Below are positions 30,606-36,822 of a DNA stretch of 36,822 bases, in pieces. The stretch's first letter is position 1. Each line of letters starts with the position of its first letter. The translations under genes and the position numbers were made by a program. This stretch comes from Oscillospiraceae bacterium (GTDB taxonomy: Bacteria; Bacillota; Clostridia; Oscillospirales; CAG-272), in contig SVSQ01000010.1 in NCBI GenBank assembly GCA_015064245.1, positions 1 through 36,822 on the forward strand, given 5' to 3'. The notes beneath the pieces were generated by a model, which was not told where the DNA came from, did not search any database, and saw only the letters and a list, made by a program, of their open reading frames with translations.

Positions 30606-30734
30606 AAGCCTTCTCCAGTGGGAGAAGGTGCCGAACGTATGTGAGGCGGATGAGGTGTTTTTGTACGTTTTGAACTTTTGACACCTCATCCGTCTTGCCT
30701 TCGGCAATCCACCTTCTCCCGCTGGAGAAGGCTT
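30606..30734. repeat. 129-bp imperfect palindrome, second copy
   Basis: AAGCCTTCTCC...GGAGAAGGCTT ends enclose GGATGAGGTGT...ACACCTCATCC, the same plan as 25738-25859. Inner segments differ between the copies. It lies between two divergent promoters (30510-30538 and 30795-30823). Confidence 0.88.
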
Positions 30735-30794
30735 TCATTTGTGCGAACATCTCCATCAAAATCCGAACTTTTAAAAGATTTTTATATTTTGGGG

Positions 30795-30823
30795 TTTACA
30801 AAAGGATAAAATTGTGATATACT
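30795..30823 (+). promoter_or_regulatory. Sigma-A promoter of the structured leader RNA
   Basis: -35 TTTACA (30795-30800), a 17-bp spacer, and extended -10 TGATATACT with hexamer 30818-30823. The expected start, 7 nt later, is G30830, the first base of the long closing stem of the RNA. Confidence 0.88.
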
Positions 30824-30829
30824 ATATTT

Positions 30830-31026
30830 GCTACACGAACTGAATATAAAAATTAGAAGTATTTTTTCCGGGGGATAATATACTCTTTTTTGGTCATAAT
30901 CATTTATGAGTTTTGCAAAAATGCAAATTCCACGAAATGATTATGGCTTACCCCTATTCTTTCAGTTTGTGTAGCAGCAATCGGAGTTTGCGTTTTTAGT
31001 GCGTGGCTTCGGCTGCGCACTTTTTT
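30830..31026 (+). ncRNA. Structured leader RNA or independent small RNA (unassigned)
   Basis: From the predicted transcription start, GCTACACGAACTGAA (30830-30844) pairs with TTCAGTTTGTGTAGC (30961-30975) as a 15-bp closing stem with one G-U. Inside, GGGG-A-TAA (near 30871-30878) pairs with TTACCCC (near 30948-30954). GTCATAATCATTT (30893-30905) pairs with AAATGATTATGGC over 13 bp. Small hairpins AAAAAT/ATTTTT and TTTGC/GCAAA complete a long rod with an asymmetric internal loop. A UUCG-capped terminator (30998-31026) follows, ending 6 nt before AAGGAG of a small gene that has no other promoter. It is either an attenuator or riboswitch-like leader, or a 6S-like RNA. I could not match it to a named family by eye. 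Confidence 0.7.
30998..31026 (+). terminator. Terminator directly before the 124-residue gene
   Basis: AGTGCGTGGC-TTCG-GCTGCGCACT (10 bp with two wobble pairs and a UUCG-type loop) is followed by TTTTTT. The next gene's ribosome binding site starts at 31033, so the gene needs read-through. Confidence 0.9.
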
Positions 31027-31046
31027 ATTTTCAAGGAGAAATTGTT

Positions 31047-31421
31047 ATGATAGAAATAAAAGCTTATAAAATTGGTATAGCTTTGTTTTTTTACTGCAAA
31101 TGTTGTGAAATAGAATATAATATACGTTTTATACCGTCGCTTATGGCTACGAGTATGGCTGTTTTTCTGCTAAAGCATCCGAAATTATTACAAACGCCTA
31201 AATATAAACACTTATATGATGAATTGCTGGAATTCCAACTCGAAGATAATTATCTCACTTTGCGCAGTTGGAATAAAAATTTAGGAAATGATTTAGACCG
31301 TGACGATTTAAGAAATATCGCGAAAATGATAAATGATATTGAAATGCATGACGAAGATTCTAAAGTTTACGAATTAGAACTGTCTGATATAAATGAATTT
31401 ATTTCAGATTACTTTTATTAA
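31047..31421 (+). CDS. Small protein of unknown function behind a leader RNA
   Basis: This 124-residue protein is not recognised. Residues 1-45 are moderately hydrophobic with CKCCEIEYN (two close cysteines plus one) and RFIPSLMATSMAVFLLKHP. The C-terminal half is acidic and helical (DRDDLRNIAKMINDIEMHDE, ending DINEFISDYFY). No signal peptide is convincing. The start was set at the ATG at 31047 with AAGGAG 8 nt upstream. An in-frame GTG at 30999 lies inside the terminator stem and is rejected. It is AT-rich compared with neighbours. It is transcribed only by read-through from the promoter at 30795-30823 and ends at its own terminator, so it forms a unit with the leader RNA. Confidence 0.7.
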   Translation: MIEIKAYKIGIALFFYCKCCEIEYNIRFIPSLMATSMAVFLLKHPKLLQTPKYKHLYDELLEFQLEDNYLTLRSWNKNLGNDLDRDDLRNIAKMINDIEMHDEDSKVYELELSDINEFISDYFY

Positions 31422-31468
31422 AATCCGCTTTCGTGTGACAAATAGCAAACGAAGGCGGATTTTGATTT
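31420..31468 (+). terminator. Terminator of the 124-residue gene
   Basis: A 15-bp stem (31420-31434 with 31449-31463, one G-U), overlapping the stop codon, is followed by GATTTTG. The remaining stretch to 31547 shows no other feature. Confidence 0.82.
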
Positions 31469-31547
31469 TGCGGTAGGCAGAACCTCCCCTACCGCACACA
31501 ACAAAACTTACATAAATTAAAAATATAAAATTATCCCCCTCTCCTTA

Positions 31548-31576
31548 TTGACTTTTATATAAGTATATTGTATAAT
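31548..31576 (+). promoter_or_regulatory. Sigma-A promoter of the aconitase-like gene
   Basis: -35 TTGACT (31548-31553), a 17-bp spacer, and -10 TATAAT (31571-31576). The start is expected near 31583, about 43 bp before the ATG. Confidence 0.88.
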
Positions 31577-31625
31577 TATAATATATAAATACAAACTCCC
31601 CTTACGGAAAGGAAAATTTTCAAAT

Positions 31626-33815
31626 ATGGCAGAGATCATCAGCAGCGGCGTTTATTTGCAGAACGGCCGCCAAATCTTAAACGAATCAAATATCCCCGCT
31701 TGCGAAGCGAAAAAGAATACCATCGCTTACGGTATTCTGTCCGCGCATAATACTTCGGACAGCGAAAATGACCTCAAGATCAAATTCGACGCTCTCGCTT
31801 CGCACGATATAACCTACGTCGGTATCATACAGACAGCCCGCGCAAGCGGACTCAAGGAGTTCCCCGTCCCCTACGTCCTCACTAACTGCCACAACAGCCT
31901 CTGCGCAGTCGGCGGTACTATCAACGAGGACGACCATATGTTCGGTCTCTCCGCCGCTAAAAAGTACGGCGGTATATACGTCCCCGCTCATCAGGCGGTC
32001 ATTCACTCCTTTATGCGTGAGACAATGAGCGGATGCGGCAAAATGATCCTGGGCTCTGACAGCCATACCCGTTACGGCGCCCTCGGTACCATGGCGATCG
32101 GCGAAGGCGGACCGGAGCTGGTAAAGCAGCTTCTCTGTAAGACCTACGACGTCGCGCGCCCCGAGGTCATCTGCGTATATCTCACAGGCGCACCCCGTCC
32201 CGGCGTAGGTCCGCAGGATGTCGCCCTTGAGCTTATCGGCGCGGTGTTCGCTTCCGGATTCGTAAAGAACAAGGTTCTCGAATTTGTGGGCGACGGTATC
32301 GCCTCTCTTCCCATAGAATACCGTAACGGTATCGACGTTATGACCACCGAGACCACCTGCCTTTCTTCCATCTGGGAGACAGACGAGGAGACGGAGCGTT
32401 ACTTCATCAACCACGGACGTCCCGAAGACTACAAGAAGCTCGCTCCCGGCAGTATCGCTTACTACGACGGAATGGTGAAGATCGATCTTTCCAAGGTCGA
32501 GTGTAATATCGCTCTTCCCTCTCACCCCTCAAACGTTTATTCCATCAACGAGCTGAACGCCAACGCAGACGTTATCCTCAAAGAATACGGCTTGCTCGAT
32601 AAGCTCGGCAAGGACGGCAAGATCCACTGTGATCAGGGCGTTATCGCAGGCTGCGCGGGCGGTACTTACGACAACCTCTGCGCCGCGGCTGACATCCTCG
32701 CAGGCGGCTCTATCGGAAACGGCGCTTTCGCCCTCTCCGCTTACCCCGCGTCTCAGCCCGTCTATATGGAGCTTATCAGAAACGGCGCCGCGGCTAACCT
32801 TATGGCGTCGGGCGTTACTCTCAGAACTGCGTTCTGCGGTCCCTGCTTCGGCGCAGGCGACGTTCCCGCAAACGGAGGACTCAGTATCCGTCACTCCACC
32901 AGAAACTTCCCCAACCGCGAAGGCTCCAAGCCCGGCGCAGGTCAGAGCGCTTCCGTCGCTCTTATGGACGCCCGTTCTATTGCGGCAACTGCGGCATGCG
33001 GCGGTATCCTGACTCCCGCATCTTCTCTTGACGTTAAATATACGCCCTCGGCTTACAAATTCGACGATACGGTCTATAAGAACAGACTGTATAAAGGCTT
33101 TGGCTCTCCCAAGCCCGAAGAGGAGCTTGTTTTCGGTCCTAACATCAGAGACTGGCCCGAATTCCCCGCCCTCTCCGACGACCTCATTCTCAAGGTCGCT
33201 TCCGTGATCCTCGATCCCGTAACCACCACCGACGAGCTTATCCCTTCCGGCGAGACCTCGTCTTACCGTTCCAACCCCGAGGCGCTCTCCGAATTCGCTC
33301 TTTCCAGAAAGGATCCCGCATACGTCGGACGCGCAAAGGCTGTCCGCGCGCTCAACGCTTCCCGCAAGGGCGAAGGTCTTGACGAGCTTTACTCCGTTTT
33401 GAAGTCTGCGGGTTACGCCGAGCCCGAAAAGGCGCTTATCGGCTCCGTAGTTTACGCTGTCAAGCCCGGCGACGGCTCTGCCCGTGAGCAGGCGGCTTCC
33501 TGTCAGAAGGTGCTTGGCGGTATGGCTAATATCGCCAGCGAGTACGCTACCAAGCGTTACCGCTCAAACCTCATCAACTGGGGTATGCTTCCCTTTACCT
33601 TCGACTGCGATGAAAACGCTCTGCCCTTCGGTATCGACTCCTACATCTGGGTTCCCGGTATCAAGGACGCCGTCAAGAACGCCGAGCAGTCCGTCAAGGC
33701 TTACGTTCTCTCCGACGGCGCGCTTAACGAGATAACTCTCTCGCTCCCCGCTCTCACCGACGACGAACGCACTATCATCCTCTCCGGCTGTCTTATAAAT
33801 TACTACAGAGGTTAA
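31626..33815 (+). CDS. Aconitase-family hydratase
   Basis: This protein of 729 residues has the full aconitase layout on one chain. It is shorter than AcnA (about 890) and close in size to the poorly characterised YbhJ-like group. The Fe-S ligands are C343 in AGCAGG and C404 and C407 in [10 protein letters not shown]. The active-site block [12 protein letters not shown] is at 143-154, and [10 protein letters not shown] (424-433) matches the aconitase substrate-binding loop. The C-terminal swivel domain is marked by [13 protein letters not shown]. It would interconvert a hydroxy-di/tricarboxylic or sugar-derived acid by dehydration. No citrate synthase or leu gene is adjacent, and a cupin and a TIM-barrel isomerase follow, so a role in sugar-acid breakdown is inferred. 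ATG at 31626 with AAAGGAAAA upstream. Confidence 0.85.
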   Translation: MAEIISSGVYLQNGRQILNESNIPACEAKKNTIAYGILSAHNTSDSENDLKIKFDALASHDITYVGIIQTARASGLKEFPVPYVLTNCHNSLCAVGGTINEDDHMFGLSAAKKYGGIYVPAHQAVIHSFMRETMSGCGKMILGSDSHTRYGALGTMAIGEGGPELVKQLLCKTYDVARPEVICVYLTGAPRPGVGPQDVALELIGAVFASGFVKNKVLEFVGDGIASLPIEYRNGIDVMTTETTCLSSIWETDEETERYFINHGRPEDYKKLAPGSIAYYDGMVKIDLSKVECNIALPSHPSNVYSINELNANADVILKEYGLLDKLGKDGKIHCDQGVIAGCAGGTYDNLCAAADILAGGSIGNGAFALSAYPASQPVYMELIRNGAAANLMASGVTLRTAFCGPCFGAGDVPANGGLSIRHSTRNFPNREGSKPGAGQSASVALMDARSIAATAACGGILTPASSLDVKYTPSAYKFDDTVYKNRLYKGFGSPKPEEELVFGPNIRDWPEFPALSDDLILKVASVILDPVTTTDELIPSGETSSYRSNPEALSEFALSRKDPAYVGRAKAVRALNASRKGEGLDELYSVLKSAGYAEPEKALIGSVVYAVKPGDGSAREQAASCQKVLGGMANIASEYATKRYRSNLINWGMLPFTFDCDENALPFGIDSYIWVPGIKDAVKNAEQSVKAYVLSDGALNEITLSLPALTDDERTIILSGCLINYYRG

Positions 33816-33819
33816 AAGG

Positions 33820-34165
33820 GAGACGCGCTTTCTTGAAAAGGGGATACCGTGTACCTTGTGCGAACATCTGCTGGTATCCCCCCTCGAATATTTCTTTTCG
33901 ACACGGTCGAAACTTTTTTCTAACGAAAAAAGCCCGAAATATTCGCCAGCCTTGGTGAAAGTAAAAGTTCCATGCTCTGTAAAGAAATTATTTCCTATCT
34001 TGGGTAGTTGCGGTAGCAACTCGGCAGTATTTCATGTGCGAAAAACCGCGAGCCCGCTTATGCGAGCGCGTTTCGGCGAGCCGTTCCTTACTACCACGGT
34101 CTTTCTTTTTCTTTCTTTCGCCTACTTCTTTCTTTTTCTTTCTCGAAAGAAAAGGAAAGAAATGG
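33820..34165 (+). repeat. Composite structured repeat after the aconitase-like gene (three-way-junction copy B)
   Basis: It begins 4 bp past the stop with GGGAGACGCGCTTTCTTGAA, shared with the glnS 3' flank. Next is GGGGATACC (33840-33848) / GGTATCCCC (33873-33881). The three-way junction (33885-33945) follows: outer CGAATATTTC/GAAATATTCG with TTTCGAC-ACG-GTCGAAA and CTTTTTTC-TAAC-GAAAAAAG. Then comes GCAACTCGGCAGTATTTCAT (shared with the window start), ACTACCACGGTCTTTCTTTT (shared with about 18025), and a polypyrimidine/polypurine hairpin (34095-34160). Together with 34166-34287 this is the 470-bp gap before the cupin gene. Confidence 0.87.
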
Positions 34166-34219
34166 GCATTTACTAAAGGAATAGTTACTTTTAAAGAAAA
34201 ATAAAAATTATCCGCAATA

Positions 34220-34232
34220 CGCCACGGTGGCG
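34220..34232. promoter_or_regulatory. Short palindrome upstream of the cupin gene
   Basis: CGCCAC-G-GTGGCG is a perfect 6-bp inverted repeat lying 55 bp before the cupin ATG. It may be an operator. No consensus promoter is obvious nearby. Confidence 0.3.
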
Positions 34233-34287
34233 CAAAATAATAATATCTTTATAAAAACTAAAACTAAATTAAGGATAGGATAAAATT

Positions 34288-34614
34288 ATGTTCTACAAAC
34301 ACTCCCCCGAAAACGAAAAAACGCTTCCAAACGGCGTTATCAGAACTATCAAGAGCTACATAAACGACCTTATGGTCTGCGAGCTTAAATGGCAGAAGGG
34401 AATGCTTGGCGAAACCCATTCCCATCCACACAGACAGTGCGGTTACATCATCAAGGGTACCTTCGAGGCTACCGTCGGCGATGAAAAGACTATTCTCCAT
34501 GGCGGCGACTGCTTCTACGCCGAGGCGAACGTCCCCCACTCCCTGCTCTGTCTTGAAGACGATTCCGTCATGCTGGATATCTTCACCCCTATGAGAAAAG
34601 ATTTTATTGAATAA
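34288..34614 (+). CDS. Cupin-domain protein (KdgF-like)
   Basis: This single-domain cupin of 108 residues matches the small KdgF-type cupins, which help ring-open 4,5-unsaturated uronates during pectin or alginate breakdown. The metal-binding motif 1 is GETHSHPHRQCGYIIKG (residues 41-57, ligands H44, H46 and probably Q50). Motif 2 is GGDCFYAEANVPHSL with H84. Many cupins share this pattern, so the KdgF reaction is only a likely reading. ATG at 34288 with AAGGATAGGA upstream. The isomerase-like gene follows 41 bp later and the aconitase-like gene precedes it. Confidence 0.85.
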   Translation: MFYKHSPENEKTLPNGVIRTIKSYINDLMVCELKWQKGMLGETHSHPHRQCGYIIKGTFEATVGDEKTILHGGDCFYAEANVPHSLLCLEDDSVMLDIFTPMRKDFIE

Positions 34615-34655
34615 TACACATATAACATCACTACATTTGAAAGGAATTTTTAACT

Positions 34656-35510
34656 ATGAAGATCGGAGTATCAAGCTACAGCTTTAAAAAGTACATCATG
34701 CAGACAAAGTGCGACTATTTCCACGTCTGCGACAAGGCAAAGGAACTCGGATTCGAGGGTATCGAATTCATCAATCTGGACGACAAGAATTTCGGAATCA
34801 CAACGGATGCTCTCAAGACCGCCGCTGAAATCAAGGAATACTGCGAGAAGATCGGTCTTTCCGTCATCGCCTATACCGTCGGCGCGAACTTCCTCTGCGA
34901 CGATCCCGAGGCAGAGATCAAGAGAGTTTGCGGTTGCATCGACGTTGCCAAGGCTCTCGGCGCTCCCGTTCTCCGTCACGACGTCTGCTACGCGCTCCCC
35001 AAGAATCCCCTTTACACATGGCGCGACGCCATCAAGGATATGGCTCCCCGTATCCGCCGCGTAACAGAGTACGCAAAGTCTCTGGGCATCAAGACCTGCA
35101 CAGAGAACCACGGCTACATCTTCCAGGCTCCCGAGAGAGTTGAGGAGCTGATCCTGGCTGTAGGCGACGAAAACTACGGCTGGCTCTGCGATATGGGTAA
35201 CTTCCTCTGCGCAGACGCTGATCCCGTCAAGGCTGTCGCTATCGCGTCCCGCTTCGCTTTCCACGCTCACACCAAGGACTTCCTCTGGAAGCCCGGTACA
35301 GAGCCACGTCCTCAGGGATTTTTCGGCACTGCAGGCGGTAACCACATCAGAGGTACTGTTATCGGTCACGGCGTCGTTCCGATCGCTAACTGCGTAAATA
35401 TCCTCAAGAACGCAGGCTACGACCAGTGGCTCTCCATTGAGTTCGAGGGTATGGAAGATAACATTCCCGCTCTTGCGGCAGGTATCGATTTCCTGAAAAA
35501 GATTGTTTAA
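34656..35510 (+). CDS. Sugar phosphate isomerase/epimerase-family TIM barrel
   Basis: This protein of 284 residues belongs to the xylose isomerase-like/AP endonuclease 2 superfamily. The barrel strands show KIGVSSYSF at the start, LGFEGIEFINLDD, and LRHDVC. The metal ligands are CTENHGYIF (E-N-H-G near residues 148-154), LCDMGNFL (D near 176), FHAHTKDF (H-x-K-D near 205) and SIEFEGMED (E near 266). These are the usual four-site pattern binding a divalent metal. Members act as ketose or ketouronate epimerases, or as myo-inosose dehydratase or isomerase, so the substrate is open. It lies in the probable aconitase-cupin-isomerase cluster, with a hairpin terminator after it. ATG at 34656 with GAAAGGAA upstream. 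Confidence 0.85.
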   Translation: MKIGVSSYSFKKYIMQTKCDYFHVCDKAKELGFEGIEFINLDDKNFGITTDALKTAAEIKEYCEKIGLSVIAYTVGANFLCDDPEAEIKRVCGCIDVAKALGAPVLRHDVCYALPKNPLYTWRDAIKDMAPRIRRVTEYAKSLGIKTCTENHGYIFQAPERVEELILAVGDENYGWLCDMGNFLCADADPVKAVAIASRFAFHAHTKDFLWKPGTEPRPQGFFGTAGGNHIRGTVIGHGVVPIANCVNILKNAGYDQWLSIEFEGMEDNIPALAAGIDFLKKIV

Positions 35511-35527
35511 TTACAAATAAAACAATA

Positions 35528-35566
35528 AATCCCACGCTGTTCCGTTATCGGACAACGCGGGATTTT
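35528..35566 (+). terminator. Terminator between the isomerase-like and lipoprotein genes
   Basis: AAATCCCACGCTGTTCCG pairs imperfectly with CGGACAACGCGGGATTT around TTAT, then TTGTTATTTTG. It sits between convergent genes and can serve both strands. Confidence 0.8.
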
Positions 35567-35577
35567 GTTATTTTGTC

Positions 35578-36417
35578 TTAAAGCCAGCCATTATCGCTGA
35601 AGCCGTCTTTTGCCGCTCTCGGATCATAATCCTTAGGAGTTGGATCGTCGGGAATATCCTTGATCTTTTTGCGCATAAAGAAATAGATGATCGCGCCCAC
35701 GGGAATACCTACGGTCACATTGACGGCGGTGCTTACGATGTCACCCGCAACGCGAGAAACATTCAGAACAAAGGTAAGCATAGCGAAAAAACGCCATCCG
35801 CTCTCAAGTAGGGAAATGCGTACAAATGCACCTACCAGCGTTAAAAGCGCCCACCAGCGCTTATGCGCTATCCTCCTGCGCCAGCAAGAAATGAACATCC
35901 AAAGGGTAAACAAATATGTCAGGACCGTATAGACGATGAGGACTGTGTTAAGCGGCGCTAAGTCTTTGACGGTGCTATCAATATAAGACGTATCCACAAC
36001 ATCTATTCCGCAAATACCCCCGTTTGTGTCGCCTTGGAGCATGGCTACTTCCATAGTAACGACATGGCTGCCGCCTACGCTGATCTCGTATATGATCGAG
36101 AAAACGTGCTTATTTCCCCACTTATATCTAACATTTGCTTTATTAAACCCAACCTGCTCCATTCTATAATAGTTGGATTCGCCCAGGATACTGTCCAGAT
36201 AATTTGATATTGAAACAAGCTCTTTATACGATATGTACTCTTCCTCTACAGCAGTATAAGCTTGATCCATATCGTCATTGGCAAATCCATCCAGCATGAT
36301 CGTAGTCAGTTTTTTGGCTCTTTGACCGTGTGACGTACCCTCTATCTGACATGAAGAAAAAAACAAAGCGGAAAAAACAAGTATAAAAACCGTTACTGTC
36401 AAAAATCTTTTTCTCAT
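35578..36417 (-). CDS. Membrane-embedded lipoprotein of unknown function
   Basis: I do not recognise this 279-residue protein. A lipoprotein signal, MRKRFLTVTVFILVFSALFF, ends in FSSC with C23 as the lipidated cysteine. Residues 24-155 form an extracytoplasmic domain, with DDMDQAYTAVEEEYISYKEL early and a strand-rich FSIIYEISVGGSHVVTMEVA later. The last third has about four membrane helices (near 160-182, 195-212, 215-232 and 238-258), followed by a charged tail, RKKIKDIPDDPTPKDYDPRA. A lipid anchor plus later membrane helices is unusual. The start is the ATG at 36417 with AGGAGG 6 nt upstream; the frame continues to 36492 but has no ribosome binding site there. Confidence 0.75.
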   Translation of the reverse strand: MRKRFLTVTVFILVFSALFFSSCQIEGTSHGQRAKKLTTIMLDGFANDDMDQAYTAVEEEYISYKELVSISNYLDSILGESNYYRMEQVGFNKANVRYKWGNKHVFSIIYEISVGGSHVVTMEVAMLQGDTNGGICGIDVVDTSYIDSTVKDLAPLNTVLIVYTVLTYLFTLWMFISCWRRRIAHKRWWALLTLVGAFVRISLLESGWRFFAMLTFVLNVSRVAGDIVSTAVNVTVGIPVGAIIYFFMRKKIKDIPDDPTPKDYDPRAAKDGFSDNGWL

Positions 36418-36528
36418 ATAACACCTCCTGGGGCTCGTGCCTGCAGGCAAATAAGTGAATATTCTTCGCAAGCAGGATATTCGGGGGGACACACCTATGT
36501 TCGCACAAATTAAACAGTGTCACCTAAA

Positions 36529-36822
36529 AATCCTCGCGCAACACACTAAAGCAGGAAATTATTTAATTTTCACAGCTTGTTACTTTAATCTCCGCCAAAT
36601 CTTTGCGAATATTTCGGGCTTTTTTCGTTAGAAAAAAGTTTCGACATTGTCGAAAAGAAATATTCGAAGGGGGATACCAGCAGATGTTTGCACAAGGTAC
36701 ACGGTATCTTAAATTTCCGCTACAGCTGGCGAATATTTCGGGCTTTTTTCGTTAGAAAAAAGTTTCGACGGTGTCGAAAAGAAATATTCGAGGGGGGATA
36801 CCAGCAGATGTTTGCACAAGGC
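36529..36822 (-). repeat. Tandem three-way-junction repeats (copies C and D) at the window edge
   Basis: Copy C (36606-36708) and copy D (from 36730, cut by the window end) are 124 bp apart and nearly identical. Each has CGAATATTTC/GAAATATTCG, CTTTTTTC-GTTA-GAAAAAAG, and TTTCGAC-loop-GTCGAAA with loop ATT in C and GGT in D. A GGGGATACC arm follows. In C the partner arm is reduced to GGTATC. AAAATCCTCGCG near 36529 matches the module at 23804. No gene is supported in 36418-36822. Confidence 0.87.

Noticed and set aside
30999..31046. GTG start extending the 124-residue protein by 16 residues
   Set aside because: The extension is encoded by the terminator stem and the ribosome binding site of the internal ATG.

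Overview
The window looks like chromosome from a Gram-positive, low-to-mid GC anaerobe of class Clostridia (Firmicutes/Bacillota), probably an uncultured gut lineage close to Oscillospirales or Christensenellales. The evidence is the Firmicutes-type RpoD, the dgt-dnaG-rpoD and DUF177-rpmF-DUF512-der-plsY gene orders, strong AAGGAG-type ribosome binding sites, and consensus sigma-A promoters (TTGACA or TTGCAA, 17 bp, TATAAT). GlnRS and an atypical GluRS lie next to each other. I cannot name a species.

Layout. Positions 1-30457 are almost all minus-strand housekeeping genes. Read right to left, they are: a small membrane protein / AEC transporter / HAD phosphatase operon; gltX and glnS; metY; tsaE-tsaB-rpiB; alaS and a TSCPD protein; tRNA-Lys; mtnN; hflX; yigZ; dgt-dnaG-rpoD; a solitary solute-binding lipoprotein; DUF177-rpmF-DUF512-der-plsY; and rpmB. 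A short plus-strand island (20065-22002) carries tRNA-Arg(CCG), a hairpin array, a D-2-hydroxyacid dehydrogenase and an AT-rich membrane-anchored protein. From 30795 the plus strand carries a structured leader RNA with a small unknown gene. It is followed by an aconitase-like hydratase, a cupin and a sugar isomerase-like TIM barrel, which together look like sugar-acid catabolism. A minus-strand membrane lipoprotein closes the window.

The coding genes are mostly ordinary, covering translation, tRNA modification and charging, replication initiation, ribosome maturation and methyl-thio salvage. The unusual content is between genes. First, a 146-nt rod-like RNA starts exactly at a consensus promoter's predicted start site and is followed by a terminator that sits directly in front of a gene with no other visible promoter; this is an attenuator, riboswitch-like or 6S-like arrangement. 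Second, a family of structured repeats contains a three-way-junction module whose stems are kept while its loops and pair identities change. Copies or relatives follow dnaG, glnS and the aconitase-like gene, on the same strand as each gene. Third, a hairpin array with GCTTCAT spaced every 22-23 bases follows tRNA-Arg. Fourth, there are several other inverted and tandem repeats. No CRISPR array, transposase, integrase or rRNA was seen.
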